64,000 nucleotides of DNA from Bettongia penicillata ogilbyi (GCA_023548195.1 JAJHZJ010000413.1:16093941-16157940); one strand, 5' to 3'. Numbered from the stretch's first letter, positions 23,640 to 35,860 are shown. A program made the numbers and translations. The notes: generated from the sequence alone by a model not told the origin.

Positions 23640-25057
23640 ACCATCTTTCAGGTAAGTTGATATGATGTTTGCTACTTGACAACTCCAGGAGAAATGCCAG
23701 GAGCAGAACAAAGGTCTGTATACGATATTTGTTGATCTGACGAAGGCCTTTGACACTGTTAGTCATGAGGTTTATGGAAAATTTTGTTGCTGGGAGAAGT
23801 TCATCAATACTGTATGTCTATATCATGATGGTATGTTTGCCCCAGTTCTCATGCTTTCCAAGTCATCAGTGGAGTGAAACAGGACTGTGTGCTTGCTCCC
23901 ATGCTTTTTAGCATGATATTTTCAGTCATGTTGTCAATAAGGATGAACATGGCATCAAGACCAACTACCGTACCGATGGCAAGTTCTTCGATTTGAAAAG
24001 ATTACAAGCTAAGACCAAAGTGGAGGGAGTGTTCGTATGATTTTCTGTTTGCAAATGACTGTGCACTCAGTGCAGCCTCTGAAGCTGAGATGCAACAAAG
24101 TATGGATCAATCCTCTTCTGCCTGTACTAATTTTGGCCTAATAATTAACACCAAGAAAACACAGGTGCTCCATCAATCACCACCACACCATCCATGTATG
24201 GAACCATCAGTTGCAACAAATGGAGACATTTTGAATTCTTTGGATAAGTTTGCTTACCTTGGTAGTGTACATTCCAGGGATATACACATTGACAATGAAG
24301 TTGATGCATGCATGCATTGCCAGAGCTAACTCAGTGTTTGGGAGGCTCCAAAGAAAATTTGGGAGAGATGAGGTATTAGACAGACTACCAAATTGAAGGC
24401 TTGCAGAACTGTTGAGCTAACCTCATTTTAGTATTCCTGTGAAACATGGACAGTCTACCAGCATCATGCCAGGAAATTGAATCACTTCCATTTGAAATGT
24501 CTTAGGAGGATTCTGAGGATCACCTGGCAAGATAAGGTACCAGACAGTGAAGTCCTTGCTCGAGCTGAAATACTAAACTTTCAAACTGTGCTTTAGAGAG
24601 AGCACAACTCTGATGGGCTGACCATGTTGTTTAAATGCAAAATGTACACTTACCAAAAAAAGACTATTTTATGAACAACTCACATGGGGTGGGCGATCAC
24701 ATGGTGGTCAGAAGAAGTGATAGAAGGACATCCTCAAGGTCTCTCTCAAGAACTCTGGATTTGACTGAGCAACATGGGAGACACTGTCACAGGACCGCTC
24801 ATCATGGCAGGCCCACATGAGAGGTGATGCTGTGCTCTATGAGCAAAGCAGAATTGAGACAGCACAAAGTAAAGGTAGCAAATTTGTAGTATCCACCCCA
24901 TATATCCACCCAGACTATCTGTGCCCAACTTGTAATAGAACATTTTGAGCTATTATTGGTCTGATCAGCCATTTTACTGAAAATTTACTTTATCATGATG
25001 ATGTCATTTTGGTTCTCTTTGAAAATGAAGAACAACATCCAACCAACACTTATTCTG
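23640..25057 (+). mobile_element. Non-L1 LINE, RT to 3' end, with C-terminal zinc finger
   Basis: A decayed reverse transcriptase is readable across three frames: 'LYTIFVDLTKAFDTVSHE' (RT motif with DLTKAFD, about 23715-23770) and 'GVKQ-GCVLAPMLFSM' (23870-23915, frame-shifted). Then come 'FANDCALSAA', a mutated YADD/FADD box (about 24045-24075), 'KKTQVLHQSPPHHPC', 'LDKFAYLGSVHS', '[16 protein letters not shown]' and '[19 protein letters not shown]'. Near the C-terminus 'CPTCNRTF' precedes 'IGLISHF' (24920-24975), a C2H2-like finger. The 3' end is 'ttggttctctttgaaaatga' then 'agaacaacatccaacc'. It is neither L1, L2 nor BovB. Clade (RTE-like or R4/Dong-like) is unresolved. It appears inserted in an L2-type LINE. 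Confidence 0.7.
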
Positions 25058-25259
25058 TCAAAAATCTTCCCTTCCAAGCCTCAACCTTAGATTCACCTAT
25101 ATTTCCATTGCCTCTATTCCTACTTTCATGCTGTTGAAAGAAGCCAGAGAAAATCTTACCATCTGCTGGCTTGATTCACTACAAATTATATTTCATAATC
25201 TCAACCGGGCCCTCATTGTGGCAAGACAATCACATTAATTATACTTCCCTAATCAATTC
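25058..25259 (+). other. C/T-rich flank, possibly L2-derived
   Basis: Continues the base composition of the surrounding L2-like sequence. I cannot align it confidently. Confidence 0.3.
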
Positions 25260-25370
25260 ACTACAACATTAATCATAGGTGATTTTGTATTATCCCAAAT
25301 GACATAGCATTTGTAAGAGCATTTAGCACAGTGCCTGGCACATAGCAGATACAATATCGATGATTATTCC
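25260..25370 (+). mobile_element. MIR/L2-type 3' end
   Basis: Contains 'ttagcacagtgcctggcac', the shared MIR/L2 3' motif, followed by 'atagcagatacaatatcgat'. Confidence 0.65.
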
Positions 25371-26560
25371 TTTTGCTTTCCCCTTCTAATCCTTTTCATC
25401 CTTCCTCAAACCTCTTAGTACTTCTCCTGCTTTAACTCTTTCAATAGATAACCTTGCTGCATGTTTTACTGAAAAGAATATACTACTCACCAAGGTCTTC
25501 CTCTCCTCCCCTACTCTTCATCTCACATAATTCAGATGACTTCTGCCACAATCTCCTTATTCATTCTATTTCACATAAAGATATGGCCTTTCTCCTAGCC
25601 TAGGCAAAGCCGTCTGCATTCATAAGTTGTACAATTGCAACACTTTTTTAGAACAGTTTACCCTCTTTATTTTCCTAATTCTTTCATTTCTCTTCAGTAT
25701 TCCCCTACTGAGTGGATACTTTTTAATAGCCTACAAACACGCTCATATCTTCCCCTTCTTTAAAAAACAAAACAGCAAAACAACAAAGAAAACAATCACT
25801 TGCTCCATCCATCCTTGCCAGATATTTTCCCATTTCTTTCCTCACTTTTGTAGCTAAACTGCTTGGGAATATCTTCTATAACAAGATCCCTCACTTCCTT
25901 TCCTATTACTCTAATGAACTCTACAGTGTGGATTTCAATCTTATAATTCAACTGAAATTGACCTCATCAATATTATCTATAATCTCTTAATTGTAAAATC
26001 TAATGGCTTTTTCCCAATCCACATATTTCTTGTTTAACATTGTCACTCACATTCTTCTGATTGAAGTTTTCTTCTTTTCTTTTCTCCTTTCATACTAATA
26101 CACTTGGTGATCTGATCAGCTCCCATTGATTCAACTGTCATCTCTATGCTGACGCTTCTTGAATTCACTTTCCCAGTCATATCAGCTTTGTTGACTGCAT
26201 AGTCACATTTCTATCTGTGCAATTCACACTTCAAGCTGGATGTAGCGCAGACATTCTAAATACAATATGTTCAAAACTGAGATCGTTATTGCACTAAATA
26301 AAATCCCTCTTTTTCATAATGTACCCATTACTGTTGAGAGTACCATCATCTTCTTAGTCACTTAGATTCACATTCTAGGTATCTTCATTAATTCCTCACC
26401 CTCTTCCACATTCTATAATGAATATGTTGCCAAATCCTGTCAATTTTACCTTTGTAATATCTTGCACATAAATCCTCATCCTTTCTATCTTTTCACACTC
26501 ATTCCAATGATGGGCATATAACTGGTGCTTAATAAGTACTTTCTTGGTGACTAATACCTT
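25371..26560 (+). mobile_element. L2 LINE, ORF2 RT region to 3' end, remnant
   Basis: Sense-strand landmarks follow L2 order. They are 'aggtcttcctctcctcccct', 'ggcctttctcctagcctagg', 'tttgtagctaaactgcttgg' (25848), 'cttggtgatctgatcagctc' and 'tgtcatctctatgctgacgc' (region of the YADD box). 'tctaaatacaatatgttcaa' and 'actggtgcttaataagtac' near the 3' end follow. All frames are broken. A second copy of the same part lies at 60790-62145. Confidence 0.65.
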
Positions 26561-28021
26561 ACTAAAGTGCTTTAAATGACCAACTCACATAGTCTGTCTT
26601 CTATTTACAGTCAGAAAATTATAAATTGAGACAAATTTCATCTTTTGTGTGACTTATCATATGCATGTGTGTATTCTGTTCCCTCTTTTCTGTCAACTTG
26701 ATTTTTTTAGCTTCCTTAAGTAAAAGGGAATTATTTTAGGAGGTTTGTCTTCCAACTATCATTACAAATGATAGCTATATGGTTAAAAAAGAGTCAAGAA
26801 GAGTCAAAGAGTCAAAAACACTATAAAAGATCAAAAAATCTCAGAGAGTAACAATGATTGCAAAGAGTAGCTTTGGAGCAGGATACACATTTAAAGTTAT
26901 TCCTCTGCCTTCTCCTCTCTTTTCAAATTGAGATGAACAAGGGTGAAAATTTGGGAGTAAAGGCTGAATTAAAGCACAATGGAAATGTCCAACATTATTT
27001 TATTGCTTACGCAATGTGAAGACAAAGCAAATGGAGTGCAGGCTGCTTTCTGGATTATGATGTCATTTATATAATTGAAAGAAGACATTATTATACTGAA
27101 CATATATTTTTGCCTTATTAGCACAACACATTCCTTTTCATATTTACAGGTGATAATATTTTCTGGCTAATGAGTTGGTTATATATTTTCAAATGTTTTA
27201 AGAGCAACATTGCACATTGATATGAAAGGGTCATATCCGAAAAGACATTTTGATTTTCTTTTTTTTTTCTATTTTTATATGCTACTTTTTAGAATCTGCT
27301 AGATGTTATGATATCTACAAGAGGAAGAGAAGGAGGAGGAGGAGAAGCAATTAGCAACACATTTCTGGCGCATTAGTGGACATTGCAGCATTCTCATTAC
27401 ATGTGAAATCATTGTCATGAGGGGATACAGATGGTATTATATATGAGACAGAGGGAAAACTAGATCTGTAAGATAAGTCCTGTAGCCTGAAGCAAATCCT
27501 CAGGTAGAGGAAACTACAACAGATATCAGACACACAGTCCTGGAACATCATAAACTTATAGGTTAATAAAGTAAATAGCCTTAGAAAGATACTTTTACTA
27601 GAAGATAGTATGCTCAGAAAAAAAAATGTTATGTTCCCAGCTAAAATAAGTACTGAATGCAGTGCAAATCAGAGTGGGTGCTCCTGAGCAGATAATGCCA
27701 GGACAAAAAAAATGTAAGTATAAAAGAGTAATTGTTTTTAAATCTTGGGAACTTAAAGAGAGGAAAATGAAGGTTCATAAACTCAATATGGAATAAAAGA
27801 AAGGTACCGGTCATTGAATATGGTTAGTAAAACATTGAGAAATTTAAATATTAAAAGACTCAGAACTAGAACATTCTAATAAATGTGGATTCCTACCAAA
27901 TGTTTGAAATAATATACATTTTGGTATATAAAGAGAGGAGGTGAATGATTGTCAAAAAATTATTTTCAAAGGATAATTATGATAAGCAGTATGGGGTAAT
28001 AAATAGAAATCTGACTTGACT
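26561..28021. other. Non-coding stretch, nothing recognised
   Basis: No supported gene. A short GA/GGA-rich patch lies at 27318-27345 and a repeated 'agagtcaa' motif at 26790-26815. Confidence 0.4.
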
Positions 28022-28700
28022 TACTGTTTATTCATTCTATCATGTTCAACTCTTTTTGATCCCAGGGATCATAGCATGCAAGGTCTTTCTATACTCCACT
28101 ATCTCCCAAATTCCATCCAAACTCATGTTCATTGCTTTCAAACAATATCTATCCATCTCTTCATCTGCTATCCCCTTCTTTTACGTTAATTTTTTCCCAA
28201 CATTATGGTCATTTCCAATGAGTCCTGACTTCTTATCATGATGCCAAAGTATTTGTGCTTCACCTTTAGTATTTTTCGGAATTGAGTAGTCTGAATTAAT
28301 TTCTTTAATTATTGACTGATTTGATCTTCTTAATGGTCAAAGGACTTTCAAAAGTCTGCTACAACATTACAATTTTAAAATGTTAACTCTGTGGTGCTTA
28401 CTTTCATTATAGTTCAACTCTCACATCCATGCATTGCTACTGGAAAAACTATAATCTTGACTAAATGTAACATTGCTAACAGGGTAATGTCTCTACTTTT
28501 TAGTTTGCTGTGTAGATTTGCCATACTTTTCCTTCTTAGGACTGAGTGTATTTCAATTTCATGACTTCTGTTGCCACTTTCAGTGATCTTTAAGGCAAAG
28601 AATACAAAATTGGAAACTGCTTCTATTCTTTCTCCCTCTATTTGCAGGGAAGTGATGGAACCAGTTGTCATGATCTTAGTTTTGTTTCTTTGTTTTCAGA
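28022..28700 (-). mobile_element. BovB-like RTE LINE, 3' part
   Basis: On the minus strand 28414-28671 encodes 'VSNFVFFALKITESGNRSH', then 'LRRKSMANLHSKLKSRDIT' and 'VKIIVFPVAMHGCES'. This is the post-RT segment diagnostic of BovB-type RTE ORFs (canonical form 'FIFLGSKITADGDCSHEI...LKSRDITL...VFPVVMYGCES'). The plus strand from 28040 to 28400 matches the reversed 3' region, including 'tttttgatcccagggatcat' and 'tttccaatgagtcctgactt'. It is 5'-truncated and broken. BovB is known for patchy distribution among ruminants, squamates and marsupials, attributed to horizontal transfer. Confidence 0.85.
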
Positions 28701-28724
28701 GAGAGAGAGCTGGCCTAGGGTGGC

Positions 28725-28850
28725 CTAGAAAGACATAATTTTAAGTCCTAACTTTGATACACACTGACTACAATCCTGGATAACTCATTTAAGATCTCAG
28801 AGCTCTAAGCAACTCTCTATAATAATACACATACAATTGTATGTAGAGAA
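28725..28850 (+). mobile_element. Possible CORE-SINE remnant
   Basis: 'aagtcctaactttgatacac' and 'ctggataactcatttaagat' are faintly MIR-like. Weak. Confidence 0.3.
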
Positions 28851-29514
28851 AGTGCCGACCATCAGTTATAGGGAGATCTTCCTCATTCATGAGTTACCTA
28901 TATCTGTAACATCACAGAAACAGAATTGAATCTTTGGAAACTATTTTTTCGAGAAGCCTTAAGAAAAAGGATAATGAATGCATGTGACTTAGAGTAGAAA
29001 GTTTGAGTGCAGAGTTGAGGAGAAAGTCACTAAAACAATGTCACTGGAATATATCTTTGTCAGTCAAGGCCTTCTCGACACAGGGCAAGGAAAGGCAGGT
29101 TAACTATATTTATTCTTCGTACATGCCAGGAGACACTATAATGTAATATGCTGATTTTCCACATTTTTAATTGCTCTCTACTTTATGTATCTTCAAGTGC
29201 CATACTTGTTTCTTTCTGTACTGTATAAAATATAAGTATGTAGAAGGTATGCTTGTTCCTTCACTGCTAACTAAAATATGGCAGAAATTCATTTTGGAGA
29301 TGAAGATGAAACTACACAGCCAAGACAAACAGAGCTATCCAAGTGCAAGTGGTACAAGTGAGAATGAAATATGGCTGTTGCTTCAAGAACTTGAGCCTAC
29401 CAGTGCTTAATATGGATACTTTAAGGAATACTGGAGTTTGATGGCATTCAAGCACAACTCTCAGATTCTTCATTTCACTTCAAGAAACATTGGTTAAGTA
29501 TCCAGTATGTAGAC
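28851..29514. other. Non-coding stretch, nothing recognised
   Basis: A 79-codon plus frame at 29171-29410 shows no recognisable domain. Confidence 0.4.
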
Positions 29515-29912
29515 AGATGGACATGTGTACCTACATTTGTAAACATAGGTGTGCACATATGTGTATATGTATATATAGATGTGCATGTGTATGTGCATAT
29601 ACATAGTTGTACATGTGTGTATATGTGCACGTGCATGTATATATGTGTATACATACATGGGCACACATGCACGTGTGCAGGCATATACACGTGCATGTAC
29701 ATGCATACACACATGCATGTATATGCATACACATACACACAACAACCCATTATGTATACATATACACATGTACTATATACATATATACATGTATGCATGT
29801 ATATATACACATACACTTATACATGTGCATATACATACACATATACATATACACATCCACATATATATATATACATATATATACCTATATATATGTGTGT
29901 ACATATATATAA
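29515..29912. repeat. ~400-bp alternating purine-pyrimidine tract
   Basis: Almost uninterrupted TATG, CATG, ACAC and TATA units on both strands, with a purine-pyrimidine alternation that few bases break. This composition favours Z-DNA in the CA/TG/CG parts and cruciform or slipped structures in the TA parts. The many long Cys/Tyr/His/Ile/Met-rich frames on both strands here are repeat artefacts. Confidence 0.9.
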
Positions 29913-29915
29913 TTG

Positions 29916-30545
29916 TAGCATTGTAGCTGTGAAAAACAGAGACAAAAATGAAACTGACTCCAAATGACTCCAAGAAGCTTATATTTTTGTTGTAGCAAGG
30001 TGGAAAGCAACCAGTATGTATACACATAAACAAATACAACATATATTCAAATTTATTTAAAAAAAAATTTGGAGGTAGAAAACAACCATAAATCAAGAAA
30101 AATTTCCTGGATTTAAGCAGAACTTCAGAGAGCACTAGTGATTCAAGAGAAGGAGATAGGGAGAGAATACTTTACAGGGATGGATACATGTGCAAAATCG
30201 CTGAGGTAGGAAGTGAAATTTCATGGTCAGGGAATAGCAAATATGTCAGTGGGACTGAAACACATGGGAAAGAAGTCTGGAGAGGTAGACTGGAACCAGA
30301 TTGTAAACATGCGTAAAATAGAATTAGGATTTTAGTGTTCTGAGCAGGTGAGTGACATGGTAACAAGGATATTGTTTTGGCAGTTATGCTAAGATTGGAA
30401 TGGACAACGGAAAAAATGAACCCAAGGAGATCACTTAAAAGACTTTTGCAAAATAAAGTCCAGATGAGGGGAAGTGAGAGATTAGAATAAGGTGATTAAT
30501 GTGAGAGTCAAGAGAAAGTATGTTATAAAGATCAGGTAAACACTT
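29916..30545 (-). mobile_element. L2 LINE 3' part, antisense
   Basis: Plus-strand landmarks are those of reversed L2: 'gactccaagaagcttatatt', 'tttcctggatttaagcagaa', 'gattgtaaacatgcgtaaaa' and 'gagcaggtgagtgacatggt', then 'attgttttggcagttatgct'. Confidence 0.6.
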
Positions 30546-31219
30546 TTTGACACATGATTTGTACTAGAATGGTACTAGTTTGGTACTAGAATGATACTTG
30601 CACATTTGAAATAAATAGGAGAGTTGGAAAAATTATTGGGTTTAGGTGCCCTAATAGAGGTCCTTTTTACACAATTTTTCATTAAGGTGCTTATGAGGTC
30701 CCTGTTGGTTATTTCTAGCAATTAAGTTTTTGATTTGGAACTGCACATCAAGAGAAAGACGAAAACTGGCTACATAGAGACATGCATAGCAATAATGGTT
30801 GAACATGTAGAGTCTTATGACATAATCAAGAGTGTAGAAAAAGAAATGAAACCAGCAAAGTGTTTTGGTACACACTCATAAAACACAATATGACAAACAT
30901 AAATAAAGAAACTATAAAGAGGAGAGAAAATGATCCATAAGAAGAGTAGAAAAAGAACTAGGAGAGAACTTTGCATAAAAACTAAGTGATGGGACAGTCA
31001 TGATGGCAATGTTGAACTCAGAGTTAGAAAGAGAGAGTTGTGTGTCCATGTTATATCACCGAACTATAAGATTAATTCTTTCTGTAAAAATTAAGATCAT
31101 AATATTCATAGTCGTTACCTCATATTGTTGCCATGACAATCACACAAAATTAAATTTATAAATAACTTTACAAACTAAAATATGGCAGAAATCCCAAGAA
31201 TCATTTTCTCAAAATTACG
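30546..31219. other. Non-coding stretch, possibly decayed L2
   Basis: Lies between two antisense L2 segments but has no clear landmark. Confidence 0.3.
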
Positions 31220-32350
31220 TTTAATTATTATTGAGGAGGTGCTCAATAATGTCAAGTGCTTCAGAGAGGTCAAGAAGAAAGAGAAGGTAATAAAAAGGAA
31301 ATGAGATTTAATTAATTTTAAAAGCCATTAGAAATCATGAAAGGAACAATTTCAGTGGAGTGGGAGGAAAAAAGGAAGACCATTGTGGGTTTAAAAGTGT
31401 GTGGATGTGTAATAGAGGAGAGAATGAAGGTGGACAGAATTTATTAAGATTTTGTTTGTGAAGCAGAGAATGGTTGTATGGTAGTAGCTGGAGGGCATGG
31501 TAGGGATAGTGATCTGAAATTTGTGAATATCAAGGAAAGAGATAGTAGATAAAAAGCATTTGAAAATTAACTGGAGAAGGGTCAATTGAAGGTAGTTCTT
31601 GAGGAAACTCTTCATCAAAGACGATAGCAAAAGAATAGAGAACACAAAAATATATGAAGGAAATTTGAAGAATAACTTAGTAAAGAGGATGTTAAAAAGA
31701 GATGACCGTTATTTTTCAGGTAAACTATGAAGTGAGGTCCATTACTCAAGAGAAACTTGAGGAGAAAAGAGATGATTTGGAACATAAACTATGGGTAGTA
31801 AATAGGGAGATTCAATTAGAAAAGAGTTGTTGCACAACTTTAAAGGTCCACTTAGAATTCTATGACCAGTTAGTAGCTGATTGAGTCACTGTCAATATTA
31901 TTTTATATCTCTCTTGTATATTCAGCTACACTTGAATAGAAGTAGAGAAGATGCATGGTGAGGGTAACTTGGGGTTTCAGCTTGGGAAAACAGAATGCTA
32001 ATAGGACAAGATCCCAAGGGATTCTAGAATAAGAATGACCTAAATTTCAGATGGTTAACAAAAGAGTCTACATTGGAATGGTAAGTTACAGAATAGATGA
32101 AATAGAGTGAGAAAGTGAAGAATTGTCAAGTAGCTGACAATTACCATGACAATGAAGAATACATTGATCAGAAATAGAGTAGAAGGATAAATGGAATATT
32201 AGAAGGTTATGATAAGAACAAGAGAGTTTAATACCATTGAAATTACACAGTTAAGAGTGATGAAGAGATCCAAGGTATGATCACTTGTACATGTGGTACC
32301 ATTTTGGAGCATTGAGAAAGTTGTCGAAATGGAAGGTCATGGTGTTTGAA
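31220..32350 (-). mobile_element. L2-like LINE, internal part, antisense
   Basis: 'caagtgcttcagagaggtca' (reverse of the 'LDLSAAFDT' RT region), 'aacaatttcagtggagtggg', 'aactatgaagtgaggtccat' and 'tatgatcacttgtacatgtg' occur in the order expected for reversed L2 ORF2. Strongly decayed. Confidence 0.4.
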
Positions 32351-32962
32351 GTGATGTAGATTTTATATGCATATTAAATATACATGTATATTAAAATTCC
32401 TATATTTCAGAGCAAGAGAGAGAGGTAGAGATGAAGATAGTGAGTCAAATCTTGAAGCCCTTTAAATAAGAGAAGGAGCTATCATGGAGTGAATAGATGA
32501 AAGCAATCAGGAACTTGATAGAGTAATAAAATCAAAGTGAACCTCAAAAGAGTAGAGGTTGCTATGGGATAGAAACAGAGGAGAAGTTGTGAATTGACAG
32601 TGAAGAATAAAAATTTTCAATCTTCTTCCTCTTACTGACTCTGCATCATGAGAAAATTTCAACTCATTATTAAAGGACCTAATAAGAAGTGTAACTTGTA
32701 CCTAAGAAATTAAGGTTGCCTTGAGTTCAAAATTGAGGAAGGTGATACTACTAGCTCAGATATGAAGGAGAATGTGTTAACAATAGAGAATGGAGTTCTA
32801 CAATGGAAGGTGAAAGCACAATAGGGTCTGTGAATGGAGAGGACAGAAATATATGGAGTTGAATAATCAGTGAATTAGTAAACGACGGGAGTGTTTACCT
32901 ACATAACATTTGAAACTGGTCAGTTGGGTCCCCAATGAGGCAGCTACAACTACTCACAGATT
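32351..32962. other. Non-coding stretch, nothing recognised
   Basis: Purine-rich, perhaps further decayed L2. Not assigned. Confidence 0.3.
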
Positions 32963-33800
32963 TTTGTTTCTCCTTCAGTCTCAAAGAGGACCATGATATC
33001 AGGAATGAGGCCATGATTTGTAAGGGAATTCGATTTAAGTGAGGGATAGCTATGCAAAGTCACCAGCCTCACTCTCCCCTCGGTAGCCATCTGGGTCCAG
33101 TGGCAAGACATAGTTCAAGATGACTGGAGATGGCCTTGGATGCAGTGGGAGAATTTGGCATTTTAAAGTTAAGATCTTTCCCAGGTCTCGATTTGACTGA
33201 GGCAACACCTATTCAGTCATTAAGTTTGGGTAATAAATGAGGCAAAAAATGGCTTCTTTTACCTCATCGAAAAATAAATCAATCTGGAAGGGAAAGATTC
33301 TCTGTTTCTGGCCAGAACAAAAAGTAATTGCGATTTACAGTCACTCTGAGCTATCAGGAAGGGCCCAAACAATGACCAAGTGAGGCTTGTACTGGGATCG
33401 ATTGCTAAGGATGAGTGAAAAAAACAATTGTTTCTGTTTTGCCCAGAAAACCTGATAATCTTCCCCTGCCAAATTAATTATTTTTTCTTAGATAAAAGAT
33501 GCTCTGTTTTGCCTCATTTATTACTTAGCCTTATTGACTGAATGGGTGTTACCTGAGTCAAACTGAGACCTGAGAAAGACTGTGAATGAAAAAGACCATG
33601 GTCTCCCACTAGATCTTGAGTCATGTCCAGTCATCCTGAACTATGTCTTGCCATTGGACCCATACGGTTTCAGAGGAGTGAGGCTGGTGAGTTTACACAA
33701 CCCTCATTTACCTAAATGTAATTCACTTGCAAGTCTTGGTATCACCTTCATGAAGCCATGGTCCTCTTGGAGAAGGAAGGTCAAACAACAGCAAAAACAA
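32963..33800. repeat. Large imperfect palindromic repeat (~840 bp)
   Basis: The left arm (32963 to about 33330) and right arm (about 33440-33800) are reverse complements with substitutions. 'ggtccagtggcaagacatag' at about 33095 pairs with the reverse of 'ctatgtcttgccattggacc' (33642-33661). 'taataaatgaggcaaaaaat' (33231) pairs with 'ttttgcctcatttattactt' (33506-33525), and the outer 'tctcaaagaggaccatgata' pairs with 'gccatggtcctcttggagaa'. The loop is roughly 100 bp. Both outer ends resemble the 3' end of the LINE at 23640-25057 ('ggttctctttgaaaatgaag'). A single-arm relative lies at 34890-35000. No coding capacity. Confidence 0.85.
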
Positions 33801-34436
33801 TAACCTTGTGATGGAGAGATATTCATCAAGGTTTTAGGTGCTATGGGCTGAGGTGACTGAGCAGGAACTTATCTGAGCTATGAAGGCAGGCAATTGTTAA
33901 CCTCCTATTTAATTATTATTATTCATCACTAGGTACAAATCTCAGATAGTTTTAGATGTCTAAGGTCATCAAATGCAATTAGTGCCCTTTACATTGTACC
34001 ACATTTGATGCCAAATCAAGTTTCATCAATTTATTACTATATCATTAAAAACATTCAATGAATGCCCAGAATGCCTAATACAAAAATTCTTCAAAACATA
34101 TATTCTAGGCTCAGTCATTAAACAAAATAATTCCCTCTTCAATTCATTTTGCATGGGATCTCTGGAACAGTATTTTCGTATTACTCCCTTGAACAGAGAT
34201 TTAGCTTATTAAATCTAATGCAAACTCCCAAGCTGGCATTCAGGGCTTGTCATCAAATGTCCCTTATTTCACACTTGTTCAATTTCATCATCAGTTTTTC
34301 TCAATGACAAATAATCTCACTGCTTTATTTTTAGCAGTTCTCTTACTTTTCTGTGATTTCTCTTTCTCTATACCAAATTGCTTCAAAAAAATGTAATAAT
34401 TGTCCATATGTAATTAAGTATGGATGAGTGCTATTC
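33801..34436. other. Non-coding stretch, nothing recognised
   Basis: No supported gene or repeat. Confidence 0.4.
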
Positions 34437-34490
34437 AATTCAACAAATATTTATTAAATATTTTACCTATTAATTGCCAAGAAGTGTTTT
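34437..34490 (-). mobile_element. L2/MIR 3'-end fragment
   Basis: 'ttcaacaaatatttattaaa' followed by 'ttgccaagaagtg' is a reversed L2-type terminus. Confidence 0.45.
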
Positions 34491-34889
34491 TTTTAAAGAA
34501 ATACAAACCACACTCACCACAAAAAAAAATACGCGAAAGCAAAATAAGCTAGCAAAAAACGACAAAATCACACTTTCTTGGCCCTGAAGGCAAAATGTCC
34601 TCTTTTTTCTATACAGATGACTTTTGTCCATATATCTCTTTCATTTCTGAGTATATCCATCCCTCCTGTGCCTATATACCTCTTAAAAGAATGATTTTAA
34701 AAGGATCAACAAAAAAACAGTAAGGTAAAACTAACCAACACATCAACTGTCTCTGACAGTACGTCTAACAATCTACGTTTGTATCTCACAACCTCTGTAA
34801 CATAGAGAAGATGTTGCATTTTTATTTTCAACTCTAGAAAATTATGCTTTCCTGAGGGAATGCCACACAAATCCTGAAAACTAAATACC
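34491..34889. other. Non-coding stretch, nothing recognised
   Basis: AT-rich with short A-runs. Confidence 0.4.
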
Positions 34890-35000
34890 AACTACATGTG
34901 ACTTGTCCTTTGTTCTCAAAAGGACATGACATCATGGAGATAATGACATGATTTGCAAGCTACATAGTAGAGAGAGAGACCACTAAAACCTGGAGAAGAC
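34890..35000 (+). mobile_element. Single-arm copy related to the palindromic repeat
   Basis: 'cttgtcctttgttctcaaaa' then 'ggacatgacatcatggagat' and 'atgatttgcaag' match the outer left arm of the palindrome at 32963, about 1.9 kb away, showing that the arm is a dispersed repeat rather than a local duplication. Confidence 0.6.
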
Positions 35001-35699
35001 AGTAGGACTAAGCTACGTTATAGAGCTGCTGTAAAGTAGTTATAAAGCAAGTTATGAAGCACTGTTGAGATCTAAAAAGCAACATAAATGCTTAAAAAAA
35101 TACAATCTCATGCTTCTTGATGGTATTTTTGTTGGATGGTATGTTTTGTTTGTTTAAAGAATAATAAAATTAAGTTGTTCTTTTTAATCATATATTACCA
35201 ATATCTAAGTACAGCCTTCTGAAAATAATATAAGTATTTCTTCCAAAATACCTGCAAAATCTATCTAGATTGAAAGGTAAGTGATTCCACTAAAAAAAAT
35301 ATAAATTATCCACCTCACACACCTTACCCACCTTTATCCAAATCTTGTTTTGCATTATGGAAGATTTTATTCTAGCCTCCACAATTCTTCAATTCACCTT
35401 CCAACCTCCCTATTTCAGTAGGGAAGTCAATGAGTCTTGAATTCTACACCATGTTAACATTATTTCTCTGGAGAAGGGAGTGGATTATTGCAAAATACCA
35501 ACGAGCACTCAGAAATTTGTCAAACACTTCAGATAAATCCTGGATTTGTTTCCAATCATGGAAAGCCAAATTAAGAGGATGTTCATCCTTCTGCACCTTG
35601 AAAAGTGAAAAAACTTTTAACTCTTAAGAAATCATTAAACATGAATTGTCATGTTATACTTCCTTTAAATCTATTAATATTACTGGAAAAAATAGCTAA
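35001..35699. other. Non-coding stretch, nothing recognised
   Basis: No supported gene. Confidence 0.4.
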
Positions 35700-35860
35700 G
35701 CATGATGAGAATACTAGAATGAACTCTTGATCCAGTGTTCAAATTCCATCCTTTTTATATGCATTAGATCCTGGATAAGTGACTTCCTTCTGACCTTTAT
35801 TTTCCTCATCTGCTAAATAAATCACTAAGACTAAGGGATTTCCAAGTTTCTTTCGGATTG
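35700..35860 (+). mobile_element. MIR remnant
   Basis: 'ccagtgttcaaattccatcc' (box-B-like), 'gatcctggataagtgacttc' and 'ttttcctcatctgctaaata' are in sense MIR order. Confidence 0.6.

Noticed and set aside
29475..30135. Many overlapping Cys/Tyr/His/Met-rich frames on both strands
   Set aside because: They arise from the alternating repeat; presence in all frames is the signature of low complexity.
33582..33803. 73-codon frame
   Set aside because: Falls inside the right arm of the palindromic repeat.
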